Positions 16,665-25,652 of a stretch of DNA of 64,000 nt are shown piece after piece (position 1 is the first letter of the stretch; each line of letters opens with the position of its first letter). The notes under the pieces are model-generated. The model was not told the DNA's origin. It did no database searches and saw only the letters and a list, made by a program, of their open reading frames with translations. The position numbers and the translations under genes are program-made. Origin of the DNA: Candidatus Gemmiger stercorigallinarum (GTDB lineage: Bacteria; Bacillota; Clostridia; Oscillospirales; Ruminococcaceae). The stretch lies in assembly GCA_019119495.1 (NCBI GenBank), contig DWWX01000018.1, positions 1-64,000 on the forward strand, given 5' to 3'.

Positions 16665-17843
16665 TCAGGGCTGTTTCGGCAAAGGTTTTACAAGTGTGAC
16701 ACAAATCAGCCCCGCCAGCGCGCAGGCGCCCGCCGCCCAGTGCCTTGCCGCCATGGGCAGAAGCTGGCTGCCCGCATAGCTCAGCAGGCTGCCGGCGCTC
16801 ATGCCCAGGGCCAGAAAGCCGTAGTTGACCCCGGCGTGGGGCAGGCCGAACAGGTCGGTGTTGAAGGCCGGCTCCACCGCCGCCTCGCCGGAATAGCAGA
16901 AGGTCAGCGCCGCGTAGGCCGCCGCCACCCACCAGCCGCCCGCAAAGGCGAAGGCCGCCGAGCCTGCCGCCAGCCCCAGGTACAGCGCGCCCAGCACTCG
17001 CTTGCGGCCCAGCCTGTCGCTGGCAAAGGGGCAGAAAAGCCGCCCCGCCGCCGACGCTGCCGACCCGATGACCACGCACCACTGGGCCAGGTTTTCGTCC
17101 ATGCCGCGCCGGGCGGCGATGGAGAGGATCTCCGGGCTGAACAGCAGCACCGGCGGCGCGGCCAGCGCCACCGCCGCCAGGCACAGCCAGTACTGCCGGG
17201 TGCGCAGCATCTGCCTGGGGGCCAGGTCGGGGGCGTTTTGTCCCTGCTGCGCGGCCGCCCGGCCGGCGGAGGAGCCGGGCGGATTTTGCAGCACCGCCGC
17301 CCCCGCGCCGCAGACTGCCAGCATCACGCCGCCCAGCGCGCCGAAGCAGATCCGCATACCGAACGCCCCGCCCGCCAGCCGCACAAACAGCGTGAAAAAC
17401 GCCCCCGAAAGCCCCATGGCCACGCCGGTGACGCCGGTGGCAAAGCCCTTTTTGTCCGCGTACCATTTCTGCACGCAGGCCAGCACCGACGGCGCCAGAA
17501 AGGCGCTGCCCAGCCCGGCGGGCAGGCTGAACGCAAGCCAGAACACCGCCGCCTGCCCCGCCGGCACAAAGGCCGCGGCCACAAAACCGCCGCCCAAAAG
17601 CGCCGCGCCCAAAAGCCCCGCCGGGCGGGGGCCTTTGGCGTCCTGCAGCCAGCCGCCCAGCAGGCAGCCCAGCCCGTAGGCGGCCACCAGCAGCGCAAAG
17701 GCCAGCGTGGCCTGGCCGCGGGCAAAGCCGTATTCCTCCATGACCGGTTTTTGGAACACGCCCCAGGCGGCGGGGATGCCGGTGAGCAGCTGGACAGCCG
17801 CCCCCGCCGCCAGGACGGCCTTTGCGCGGGGCTGGGTATGCAT
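16665..17843 (-). CDS. MFS transporter, OFA (oxalate/formate antiporter)-like
   Basis: A 392-residue major facilitator protein with twelve hydrophobic segments. The N-terminal half has GIPAAWGVFQKPVMEEYGF and ATLAFALLVAAYGLGCLLGG. The centre has GVAMGLSGAFFTLF and the loop 8-9 motif SAASAAGRLFCPFASDRLGRK has the MFS D-R-x-G-R-K-type signature. Fold and order match the OFA family of monocarboxylate/formate-type transporters, but the substrate is unknown. The start is ATG 17843 behind AGAAGG; an upstream in-frame ATG at 17876 lacks a ribosome site. Divergent from hisS. Confidence 0.85.
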   Translation of the reverse strand: MHTQPRAKAVLAAGAAVQLLTGIPAAWGVFQKPVMEEYGFARGQATLAFALLVAAYGLGCLLGGWLQDAKGPRPAGLLGAALLGGGFVAAAFVPAGQAAVFWLAFSLPAGLGSAFLAPSVLACVQKWYADKKGFATGVTGVAMGLSGAFFTLFVRLAGGAFGMRICFGALGGVMLAVCGAGAAVLQNPPGSSAGRAAAQQGQNAPDLAPRQMLRTRQYWLCLAAVALAAPPVLLFSPEILSIAARRGMDENLAQWCVVIGSAASAAGRLFCPFASDRLGRKRVLGALYLGLAAGSAAFAFAGGWWVAAAYAALTFCYSGEAAVEPAFNTDLFGLPHAGVNYGFLALGMSAGSLLSYAGSQLLPMAARHWAAGACALAGLICVTLVKPLPKQP

Positions 17844-17894
17844 GGGCGGGACCTTCTTTCCACAATACTTCCCCAACAGTATGCCCCGCCGCGG

Positions 17895-17924
17895 TTGACA
17901 AAATGCCGGCGGAAAGGCTATGAT
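17895..17924 (+). promoter_or_regulatory. Promoter of hisS
   Basis: Perfect TTGACA (17895-17900), an 18-nt spacer and TATGAT (17919-17924), about 95 nt before the hisS ATG. Confidence 0.75.
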
Positions 17925-18018
17925 GATACCGTTATATGTTATTTGGTGGTGCGTCAGCGGATGAGATTGGCGCTATACCACAAATCCTTTCAACCGTGAA
18001 CAAGAGGGGGACCCCAAC

Positions 18019-19263
18019 ATGAAAACCCAGCCCTTGAAGGGCATGCGCGACCTGCTGCCCGCCGAGCAGACGCTGCGCGACCACATCCAGGCCGAGATTT
18101 TGGCCACCTACCGCGCCGCCGGCTTCCAGCGCATCTCCACCCCGATTTTGGAGGACCTGGAAAACCTGGACAAGAGCGACGGCGGCGACAATTTGAACCT
18201 GATCTTCAAGGTGCTCAAGCGGGGCGACAAGCTGGCCGCGGCGCTGGCTTCCGGCGACGAGGCCAGGCTGGCCGACATGGGCCTGCGCTACGACCTGACG
18301 CTGCCCTTGTCCCGCTACTACGCCGCCCACCGGGCCGAGCTGCCCAACCCCTTCAAGGTCATCCAGACCGACCGGGTCTACCGGGCCGAGCGCCCCCAGA
18401 AGGGCCGCCTGCGGGAGTTTGTCCAGTGCGACATCGACATTTTGGGCGACAGCTCCCCCAACGCCGAGGTGGAACTGATCGACGTGACGGCGCGGGCGCT
18501 TCTGCGCATCGGCTTCACCGGCTTTACCGTCAACATCAACGACCGGCGCATCCTGCGGGCGATGCTGCAGACCATGGGCTTTGCCGCCGACACGCTGGAC
18601 ACCGTCTGCGTCAGCTTTGACAAGCTGGACAAGGTGGGCGCCGAGGGCGTGCGGGACGAGCTGGCCGCCAAGGAGCTGCCCGCCGGCGCGGTGGCCGCCC
18701 TGTACGAGTTTTTGCAGCAGGGTGACGTCTCGCTGGAGGCGGTCTCCGCCCGCTGCGGCGACCCGGCGCTGGCCGGCGACCTGCGGTATGTGCTTTCCGC
18801 CAGCGAGAAAGTCGCCGCCGGGCGCTACCGCGTGGCCTACTGCCCCAGCCTGGTGCGCGGCCAGGGCTATTACACCGGCATGGTGTTCGAGGTCACCTGC
18901 CCGCAGTTCTCCGGCGCGGTGGCCGGCGGCGGCCGGTACGACAACATGGTGGGCAAGTTCATCGGCCAGCAGGTGCCGGCGGTGGGCTTTTCCATCGGGT
19001 TCGAGCGGGTCTGCGGCATCCTGCTGGAGCAGGGCTACGCCATCCCCGGCGCCAAGCCGCGGCTGGCGCTGCTTTACCTGCCCGACGCCGACTTCGCCGC
19101 CGTGCTGGCCAAGGCCGAGCGCCTGCGCACCGACTACGACGTGACGGTGCTTGCCCAGGCCAAAAAGCTGGGCAAGCAGTTCGGCACGCTGGAAAGCGCC
19201 GGTTACAGCGCCGTTGCCTTTGCCGACAACGACGACATCCGTACCCTGGGCCAGAAGCAGTGA
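18019..19263 (+). CDS. hisS: Histidyl-tRNA synthetase (HisRS-type)
   Basis: A 414-residue class II aminoacyl-tRNA synthetase charging tRNA-His. Motif 1 lies near FQRISTPILED and motif 2 is FKVIQTDRVYRAERPQKGRLREF. The HisA-type loop is LVRGQGYYTGMVFE, where most HisRS read RGLDYY. Motif 3 is AVAGGGRYDNM followed by VGFSIGFERV. The C-terminal anticodon-binding part (LALLYLPDADFAAV to TLGQKQ) is short, about 75 residues. It could also be read as a HisRS/HisZ-like divergent member, but the intact class II motifs favour a synthetase. ATG start at 18019 after AAGAGGGGGACC. Confidence 0.85.
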   Translation: MKTQPLKGMRDLLPAEQTLRDHIQAEILATYRAAGFQRISTPILEDLENLDKSDGGDNLNLIFKVLKRGDKLAAALASGDEARLADMGLRYDLTLPLSRYYAAHRAELPNPFKVIQTDRVYRAERPQKGRLREFVQCDIDILGDSSPNAEVELIDVTARALLRIGFTGFTVNINDRRILRAMLQTMGFAADTLDTVCVSFDKLDKVGAEGVRDELAAKELPAGAVAALYEFLQQGDVSLEAVSARCGDPALAGDLRYVLSASEKVAAGRYRVAYCPSLVRGQGYYTGMVFEVTCPQFSGAVAGGGRYDNMVGKFIGQQVPAVGFSIGFERVCGILLEQGYAIPGAKPRLALLYLPDADFAAVLAKAERLRTDYDVTVLAQAKKLGKQFGTLESAGYSAVAFADNDDIRTLGQKQ

Positions 19264-19345
19264 CGTTGGCCGGGGAGAGCTCCGGCACCGGCGGCAGCGC
19301 ACCCCGCAGCCGCAATCGAATATCAGCACCGCCCGCCCCGGCGTA

Positions 19346-19548
19346 TTAGCGGAGTGCGCCCAAGGAACCTTTGCCGCAAAATTGAACCAAAACAGGCCGT
19401 TGGCTTGCGCTGCCGTCGCTTGGCGTCCACAAAGGACGCCGGCGTTCCGGCGCCTTGCCACCGGCCTGTTTTTGCGATTTTTTCGGTGCTTCGCAGTTTT
19501 GCCGCCCGGCGCGGCAAAACCAAAGCTTCCTTGCGCTTGCTCCGCTTT
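19346..19548 (+). repeat. Dispersed palindromic MITE-like repeat, copy A
   Basis: A 203-bp element sharing most of its sequence with the inverted copy at 38412-38571. Its ends are imperfect terminal inverted repeats of about 28 bp: TTAGCGGAGTG... at the left and, read from the right end inward, AAAGCGGAGCAAGCGCAAGG. Inside, AAAACAGGCCGTTGGC pairs with GCCACCGGCCTGTTTTT, a terminator-like stem, and a further TTTTGCCGC/GCGGCAAAA pair lies near the right end. Compared with copy B it has about 43 extra bases in the central loop, with their own small hairpin (GGCGTCC/GGACGCC). Confidence 0.8.
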
Positions 19549-19654
19549 GCCGGGGCGGACGGTTTCTTTTTTGCGGCGGGGGCGGGGGAGGCGCTTTTGG
19601 TCGTGCGGGCCGGGATGCCAAATGCTGACAATTTATAAAAAATCCACTGCCTTG

Positions 19655-19683
19655 TTGAAAAATTATCAAGCATCCTGTACAAT
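19655..19683 (+). promoter_or_regulatory. Promoter of the hydrogenase operon
   Basis: TTGAAA (19655-19660), a 17-nt spacer and TACAAT (19678-19683), about 120 nt before the GTG start at 19802. Confidence 0.75.
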
Positions 19684-19801
19684 AGGGGACAGAAGGGCCC
19701 CGCTGTGGCCTGCCGTGCCGGGAACGCCGATGCGCCGCCCGGCCACCCGCGCCGCCGGCGCTTTTGCCGCCCCGGCGCCACACATCAGGAGGTAGCAACC
19801 C

Positions 19802-21637
19802 GTGTCGAGACTTTCCATCGAGACCCCGGACCGCGCGCAGCAGGTGGTGGAAGACCTGTGCCGCGATATGGGGCACCGCATCGCGGCCAACCCGCCGGGG
19901 CTTTGCCCGGTGGACATGGCGCTGAATTTTCTGCGCCTGTGCCACGCCCAGACCTGCGGCAAGTGCGTGCCCTGCCGCATCGGCCTGTCCCAGCTGGAGA
20001 CGCTGATCGAGAGCGTGCTGGACCAGACCGCCCCCGAAGGCACCATTGACCTGATCGAATCCACCGCCGCCGCCATTGCCGACTCGGCCGACTGCGCCAT
20101 CGGCTACGAGGCCGCCGCCATGGTGCTGGAGGGCGTGCGCGGCTTCCGCGAGGATTACGAGGAGCACGCCCACAACGGCCGCTGCATCTGCAGCCTGAAA
20201 CAGCCGGTGCCCTGCGTGACCACCTGCCCCGCCCATGTGGACATCCCCGGCTACATCGCCCTGGTGCGGGAGGGCCGCTTTGACGACGCGGTGGACCTGA
20301 TCCGCAAGGACAATCCCTTCCCCTACTCCTGCGCCTATGTCTGCGAGCATCCCTGCGAGCGGCAGTGCCGCCGCCGTTTGGTGGACGACGCGGTGAACAT
20401 CTGCGGCCTGAAACGCTACGCCGTGGACCACTGCACCCGCACCGCGCCCCCGCCGGCAGCCCCGGCCACCGGCAAGCGTGTGGCGGTGGTGGGCGGCGGC
20501 CCCAGCGGCCTGACAGCTGCCTACTACCTGAGCCAGATGGGCCATTCGGTCACTGTGTTCGAGCAGCGGGAAAAGCTGGGCGGCATGCTGCGCTACGGCA
20601 TCCCCGACTACCGCCTGCCGCCTGACGTGCTGGACCATGACATCGACTACATCCTGGCCGCCGGCGTCGAGGTGAAAACCGGCGTCTGCGTGGGCAGGGA
20701 AGTGCAGGTGCCCGACCTGCAGAAGGACTACGACGCCGTCTACGTCGCCATCGGCGCCCACGCCGACAAAAAGCTGGGCCTGGAGGGCGAGGACAGTGAG
20801 AATGTGCTCTCCGCCGTCGAGTTGCTGCGCAACTGCGGCGAGGGCAATGCCCCCGACTTCACCGGCAAGCGGGTGGTGGTCATCGGCGGCGGCAACGTCA
20901 GCATGGACGCCACCCGCACCGCCATCCGCCTGGGCGCCGAGAGCGTGACCTGCGTTTACCGCCGCCGGGTGGACGATATGACCGCCCTGCCGGAGGAGAT
21001 CGAGGACGCTTTGGCCGAGGGCTGCCAGATCCTGCCTTTGCAGGCGCCCCACCGCATCGAGGCCGATGAAAACGGCAGGGTGGCGGCCCTGTGGACCCGG
21101 CCCCAAATCATCGGCGGCTACGGCCGCGACGGCCGCCCCGGCCCCCGCAACGCCGCCGAGAAGGAGTTCCGCATCCCGGCGGACTACATCATCATCGCCA
21201 TCGGCCAGCGCATCGAGTCCGACCAGTTCGAGAAAGGCGGCATCGAGACCAGCCACGGCGCGCTGAAAGCCGACCTGTCCGGCTACGTGCCCGGCACCCC
21301 CAACGTGTTTGCCGGCGGCGACGCGGTCACCGGTCCGGCCACCGTCATCCGCGCGGTGGCGGCGGGCAAGGTGGGCGCCGCCAACATCGACGCGTTTCTG
21401 GGCTTCCACCACACCATCGGCACGGCGGTGCGCATCCCGCCCGCCAAGCTGTCCAACACGCCGCCCTGCGGCCGCATCCAGCCAAAAAGCCGCAACCCGC
21501 TGGAGGCCCGCTGCGACTTCCAGCTGGCCACCTGCGGCATGACCGAGGAGGAAGCCATGCAGGAGGCAAGCCGCTGCCTGCGCTGCGACCACTTCGGCTA
21601 CGGCATCTTTAAGGGAGGGAGGACGACCCAATGGTAA
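19802..21637 (+). CDS. Hybrid NuoF-C/GltD-like NAD(P)-binding flavoprotein, hydrogenase partner
   Basis: A 611-residue oxidoreductase. Residues about 40-110 resemble the 4Fe-4S tail domain of NuoF/HydB (HAQTCGKCVPCRIGLSQL). Next is a GltD/NfnB-type N-terminal cluster domain (CVTTCPAHVDIPGYIALV; SCAYVCEHPCERQCRRR). Then come an FAD site (VAVVGGGPSGLTAAYYL), an NAD(P) site (VVVIGGGNVSMDATRTA) and the closing VFAGGDAVTGPATVI, with a C-terminal CLRCDHFGYG. The FMN-binding core of NuoF is absent. The frame overlaps the hydrogenase gene by 7 nt, so it probably passes electrons between NAD(P)H and that hydrogenase. GTG start at 19802, 9 nt after AGGAGG. Confidence 0.85.
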   Translation: MSRLSIETPDRAQQVVEDLCRDMGHRIAANPPGLCPVDMALNFLRLCHAQTCGKCVPCRIGLSQLETLIESVLDQTAPEGTIDLIESTAAAIADSADCAIGYEAAAMVLEGVRGFREDYEEHAHNGRCICSLKQPVPCVTTCPAHVDIPGYIALVREGRFDDAVDLIRKDNPFPYSCAYVCEHPCERQCRRRLVDDAVNICGLKRYAVDHCTRTAPPPAAPATGKRVAVVGGGPSGLTAAYYLSQMGHSVTVFEQREKLGGMLRYGIPDYRLPPDVLDHDIDYILAAGVEVKTGVCVGREVQVPDLQKDYDAVYVAIGAHADKKLGLEGEDSENVLSAVELLRNCGEGNAPDFTGKRVVVIGGGNVSMDATRTAIRLGAESVTCVYRRRVDDMTALPEEIEDALAEGCQILPLQAPHRIEADENGRVAALWTRPQIIGGYGRDGRPGPRNAAEKEFRIPADYIIIAIGQRIESDQFEKGGIETSHGALKADLSGYVPGTPNVFAGGDAVTGPATVIRAVAAGKVGAANIDAFLGFHHTIGTAVRIPPAKLSNTPPCGRIQPKSRNPLEARCDFQLATCGMTEEEAMQEASRCLRCDHFGYGIFKGGRTTQW

Positions 21638-23388
21638 ACGTGACAGTCAACGGCACGGCCGTGCAGGTGCCGGAGGGCACCACCATCCTGAACGCCGCCC
21701 TGGCCGCCGGGGTCGAGATCCCCCACCTGTGCTATCTGAAACAGCTCAACGAGATCGGCGCCTGCCGCATCTGCTGCGTCGAGATCGAGGGCGAGCGCAA
21801 CCTGGTGCCCAGCTGCAACAACCCGGTGTTCGAGGGCATGGTCATCCGCACCAACACCGACCGGGTGCGCCGCACCCGCCGCATCAATGTGGAGCTGATC
21901 CTGTCCCAGCACGACTGCAAATGCGCCACCTGCGTGCGCAGCGGCAACTGCCAGCTGCAAAGCATCGCCAACGACCTGGGCATTTTGGAAAACCCCTATC
22001 CCACCGACCTGGTCACCGGCGTGCGCGCGCTGTGGCCCAAAGATTTCCCCCTCTACCGCGACACCAACAAGTGCATCAAGTGCATGCGCTGCATCCAGGT
22101 GTGCGACAAGGTGCAGGGCGTCAACGTCTGGGACCTGTCCGGCACCGGCAGCCGCACCCGTGTGGACGTCAGCCACAACCGGCGCATCAAGGCGTCGGAC
22201 TGCGCGCTGTGCGGCCAGTGCATCACCCACTGCCCGGTGGGCGCTTTGCGGGAGCGGGACGACACCTTCCGCCTGATGCGGGCCATCGCCGACCCGGACA
22301 AGATCACCGTGGTGCAGATCGCCCCCGCGGTGCGCACCGCCTGGGGCGAGAGCCTGGGCCTGCCGCCGGAGAAAGCCACCGTCAACCGCATGGCCGCGGT
22401 GCTGCGGCGGCTGGGCTTTGACTATGTGTTCGACACCAGCTTTTCCGCCGACCTGACCATCATGGAGGAGGGCACCGAGTTCCTGCGCAAATTTACCGCC
22501 GGCGAGACAAAGGACCTGCCCATGTTCACCAGCTGCTGCCCCGGCTGGGTGCGCTACTTAAAGAGCCATTATCCCGAATGGACCGACCGGCTCTCCACCG
22601 CCAAAAGCCCCCAGCAGATGTTCGGCGCGGTGGCCAAAGCCTGCTTTGCCAAACGCATCGGCGTGGAGCCGGAAAAGATTTTCAGCGTTTCCATCATGCC
22701 CTGCGTGGCCAAAAAGTCCGAGTGCGACCTGCCCACCATGCAGACCGAGGCCGGCCGGGACGTGGACCTGGTGCTGACCACCCGCGAGCTGGTGCGCCTG
22801 GTGCGGGCCGAGCGGCTGCACCCGGAGGACATCCCGGAGGAGGGCTTTGACTCGCCCATGGGCGTGTACAGCGGCGCGGGCGTCATCTTCGGCGCCACCG
22901 GCGGCGTCATGGAGGCCGCCCTGCGCAGCGCCTACTACCTGCACAACGGCAAAAACCCCAAGCCGGACGCCTTCCAGGCGGTGCGAGGCGACGCCACCGG
23001 CGCGTCCGGCTGGACCGAGGCCGAGTTTGACCTGGGCGGCGGGGCCGTCGTGCGCACCGCGGTGGTCAGCGGCCTGGCCAACACCGGCCGCCTGCTGGCC
23101 GAGCTGAAAGCCGGCCGCGTCCGCTACGACTTTGTGGAGGTCATGGCCTGCCCCGGCGGCTGCGCCGGCGGCGGCGGTCAGCCCATCCACACCGACGATG
23201 TGGAGCGGGCGGCCCAGCGCGGCAAGGTGCTGTACAACATCGACCGCATCCAGACCGTGCGTTTCAGCCACGAAAACCCGGAGGTCAACGCCCTGTACCG
23301 GGACGAGCTGGGCGAGCCCGGCAGCGAGCGCGCCGAGGCGCTGCTGCACACCGACCACACCGCCTGGCAGATGCCCGCACAGGAATAA
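21631..23388 (+). CDS. [FeFe] hydrogenase catalytic subunit (HydA/HndD type)
   Basis: A 585-residue cytoplasmic [FeFe] hydrogenase. An N-terminal 2Fe-2S domain (HLCYLKQLNEIGACRICCVE) is followed by the NuoG-like His/Cys cluster (HDCKCATCVRSGNCQL), two 4Fe-4S ferredoxin motifs (CIKCMRCIQVC; CALCGQCITHCP) and the H-cluster domain. The H-cluster domain has L1 TSCCPGW, L2 MPCVAKKSE and L3 EVMACPGGCAGGGGQP, all complete. It oxidises or produces H2, here probably evolving H2 during fermentation with its flavoprotein partner. ATG 21631 lies within the end of the previous gene behind AGGGAGGGAGG. A strong terminator follows. Confidence 0.95.
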   Translation: MVNVTVNGTAVQVPEGTTILNAALAAGVEIPHLCYLKQLNEIGACRICCVEIEGERNLVPSCNNPVFEGMVIRTNTDRVRRTRRINVELILSQHDCKCATCVRSGNCQLQSIANDLGILENPYPTDLVTGVRALWPKDFPLYRDTNKCIKCMRCIQVCDKVQGVNVWDLSGTGSRTRVDVSHNRRIKASDCALCGQCITHCPVGALRERDDTFRLMRAIADPDKITVVQIAPAVRTAWGESLGLPPEKATVNRMAAVLRRLGFDYVFDTSFSADLTIMEEGTEFLRKFTAGETKDLPMFTSCCPGWVRYLKSHYPEWTDRLSTAKSPQQMFGAVAKACFAKRIGVEPEKIFSVSIMPCVAKKSECDLPTMQTEAGRDVDLVLTTRELVRLVRAERLHPEDIPEEGFDSPMGVYSGAGVIFGATGGVMEAALRSAYYLHNGKNPKPDAFQAVRGDATGASGWTEAEFDLGGGAVVRTAVVSGLANTGRLLAELKAGRVRYDFVEVMACPGGCAGGGGQPIHTDDVERAAQRGKVLYNIDRIQTVRFSHENPEVNALYRDELGEPGSERAEALLHTDHTAWQMPAQE

Positions 23389-23406
23389 CCGCCGGAACGG
23401 CAAAGC

Positions 23407-23449
23407 GCCGCCGCAGGCAGGGGAGCCCCCGCCTGCGGCGGCATTTTTT
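23407..23449 (+). terminator. Terminator of the hydrogenase operon
   Basis: A perfect 12-bp stem GCCGCCGCAGGC (23407-23418) with 23431-23442, followed by six T residues. Confidence 0.9.
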
Positions 23450-23504
23450 GCCCCTGACGGGGCGGGCATTAAAAAGGCAGGCCGCGCCCAAAAACAGGCG
23501 CGGC

Positions 23505-23540
23505 AAAAAAGGCGGCCGCCCCGGTGCCGGGGCGGCCGCC
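23505..23540 (-). terminator. Terminator of the EF-G-like gene
   Basis: A 14-bp stem GGCGGCCGCCCCGG (23511-23524) with 23527-23540; on the minus strand it is followed by six U residues. Confidence 0.85.
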
Positions 23541-23573
23541 TTTGTCAGATGTTTCTTTTCGGGGAAAGGGGGA

Positions 23574-25652
23574 TCAGCCCTCGTCGTCGTTCAGGTTGCC
23601 CAGCGCCTTGGCCTGCTCAATGACCTTGGATTCCAGCATCTGGGGCAGCTGCTCGTAGCGGACAAAGTCGAAGGTGAACCAGCCGCGGCCCTGGGTCAGC
23701 TGCCGCAGGAAGGTGGTAAAGTCCTGCATCTCGGCCATGGGGACCTCGGCCTCCACCACCTGCATGCCGTCCTCGTCGGGGGTCATGCCCAGCACGCGGC
23801 CGCGGCGCTTGGTGGTCTCGCCCATGATGTCGCCGGTGTTCTCGTTGGGCACATGGGCTTTCAGCGCGCCCACAGGCTCCAGCAGCACGGGGCCGGCTTC
23901 GGGCACGGCCGCCTTGTAGGCCAGCTTGGCTGCCATGATGAACGCCATCTCGCTGGAGTCCACCGGGTGGTAGCTGCCGTCCAGCAGCGTGGCTTTCATG
24001 CCCACCACCGGGTAGCCGGCCAGCACGCCGTGCTCGGCCGCCTGGCGCAGGCCCTTCTCCACCGCGGGGAAGAAGTTCTTGGGCACGCTGCCGCCGAACA
24101 CCTTCTCCTCAAACACCAGCTCCTCGCAGTCCCAGGGCTCAAACTCGACCCACACGTCGCCAAACTGGCCGTGGCCGCCGGTCTGCTTTTTGTGCCGGCC
24201 CTGGGCCTTGCACTTTTTGCGGATGGACTCGCGGTAAGGGATGCGTGGCGTTTCCAGCGTGACCTCCACGCCGAACTTGTTCTTCAACTTGGCCACGGCC
24301 ACCTCCAGATGCTGGGTGCCCAGGCCGCCGATGACCTGCTGCTTGGTCTCAGGGTTGACGGCAAAGGTGATGGCCGGGTCCTCCTCGATCAGGCGGGCCA
24401 GCGCGCCGGAGACCTTGCCCTCGTCGCCCTTTTTGGCCACACGCACCGCCATCTGGTAGCTGGCGATGGGGTAGGTGGGGGCGGGCAGCTTGACCACGCG
24501 GGCGGGGTCGCACAGGGTGTCGCCGGTCTTGGCGGTGGTCAGCTTGGCCACCGCGCCGATGTCGCCGGCGGGGATGGCCGCCGCGTCGGTCTGCTTTTTG
24601 CCGCAGATGGTCAGCATCTTGCCCAGGCGCTCGGCCTGGCCGGTGCGGCTGTTGACCACGTTGGAGGTGCTGGTCAGCTTGCCGCCCAGCACCTTGACAA
24701 AGCTCAGCTTGCCCACAAACGGGTCGGCCACCGTCTTGAACACGTAGGCGCAGGTGGGGGCGGAGGCGTCGCAGGCCACCTCCACCGGCTCGCCGGCGGC
24801 GTCCTCGCCCATCATGGCGGCGGCGTCGGCGGCGGGCAGCAGCTCCTTCATGTTGTACAAAAGCATATCCAGCGCCTGCTGGTTGACCGCGCTGCCGCAG
24901 AACACCGGCGTGATCTGGCCGGCGCGCACGCCGGCGGCCATGCCGGACACGATCTCCTCGGTGGTGAAAGGCTCGCCCTCAAAGAATTTCTCCATCAGGG
25001 CCTCGTCGGTCTCGGCGATGGCCTCGTTCATGGCTTCGATCAGGCCGGCAAAGCGGTGGCCGATGTCGGGCAGGTCGATCTGGATCTGCTTGCCGCTCTC
25101 GTACTTGAAGGCCTTCTGGCTGAACAGGTTGATGTAGGCCACGGTGCCGTCGTCCAGGCGGGCCGGCACGACGCAGGGGCAGATGGTGGGGCCGAAGTCG
25201 ATCTTCAGCTGCTCCAGGATCTTGAAGTAGTCGGCGTTTTCCAGGTCCATCTTGGACACAAACACCATGCGGGCGCGGTTGTTCTTGACAGCCAGGCGGT
25301 AGGCTTTCTCGGCGCCGACGGTGACGCCCGACCGGCCGGACACGCAGATCAGCACGCTCTCGGCGGCCATGACGCCCTCGCAGGCGCCGGTCTCGAAATC
25401 AAACAGGCCGGGGGCGTCGATCATATTGTATTTGATCCCCTGGTATTCCACCGGGACAACGCTGGAATTCAGCGATGCCTTGCGGCGCACTTCTTCCGGG
25501 TCAAAGTCGCTGGCGGTGGTGCCGTCCTCCACGCGGCCCATGCGCTCGGTGGCGCCGCTGGCGTACAGCAATGCCTCGATCAGCGTCGTCTTGCCGCAGC
25601 CTGCATGGCCGGCGACCAGAATATTACGAATGTCTTTGCTGGCGTATTCCAT
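23574..25652 (-). CDS. EF-G-like translational GTPase
   Basis: A 692-residue elongation-factor-G-like protein. The G domain has AGHAGCGKTTL (P loop) and DAPGLFDF (G3). G4 reads SKMD where EF-G normally has NKMD. Domain II follows, then a domain IV stretch KKQTGGHGQFGDVWVEFEP and the C-terminal VPNENTGDIMGETTKRRGRVLG. It belongs to the EF-G-like/EF-G2 paralogue group rather than the main fusA, which is normally in the str operon with rps and tuf genes that are absent here. Its role on the ribosome is uncertain. ATG 25652 with AGAGG 11 nt upstream; single gene with its own terminator. Confidence 0.85.
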   Translation of the reverse strand: MEYASKDIRNILVAGHAGCGKTTLIEALLYASGATERMGRVEDGTTASDFDPEEVRRKASLNSSVVPVEYQGIKYNMIDAPGLFDFETGACEGVMAAESVLICVSGRSGVTVGAEKAYRLAVKNNRARMVFVSKMDLENADYFKILEQLKIDFGPTICPCVVPARLDDGTVAYINLFSQKAFKYESGKQIQIDLPDIGHRFAGLIEAMNEAIAETDEALMEKFFEGEPFTTEEIVSGMAAGVRAGQITPVFCGSAVNQQALDMLLYNMKELLPAADAAAMMGEDAAGEPVEVACDASAPTCAYVFKTVADPFVGKLSFVKVLGGKLTSTSNVVNSRTGQAERLGKMLTICGKKQTDAAAIPAGDIGAVAKLTTAKTGDTLCDPARVVKLPAPTYPIASYQMAVRVAKKGDEGKVSGALARLIEEDPAITFAVNPETKQQVIGGLGTQHLEVAVAKLKNKFGVEVTLETPRIPYRESIRKKCKAQGRHKKQTGGHGQFGDVWVEFEPWDCEELVFEEKVFGGSVPKNFFPAVEKGLRQAAEHGVLAGYPVVGMKATLLDGSYHPVDSSEMAFIMAAKLAYKAAVPEAGPVLLEPVGALKAHVPNENTGDIMGETTKRRGRVLGMTPDEDGMQVVEAEVPMAEMQDFTTFLRQLTQGRGWFTFDFVRYEQLPQMLESKVIEQAKALGNLNDDEG

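Larger units (their letters stand above)
19264..19801. other. 538-bp intergenic region with repeat copy and hydrogenase promoter
   Basis: No gene is supported. The region holds repeat copy A (19346-19548), whose inner hairpin can terminate hisS transcription. An A/T-rich promoter for the hydrogenase unit lies at 19655-19683. Confidence 0.7.
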
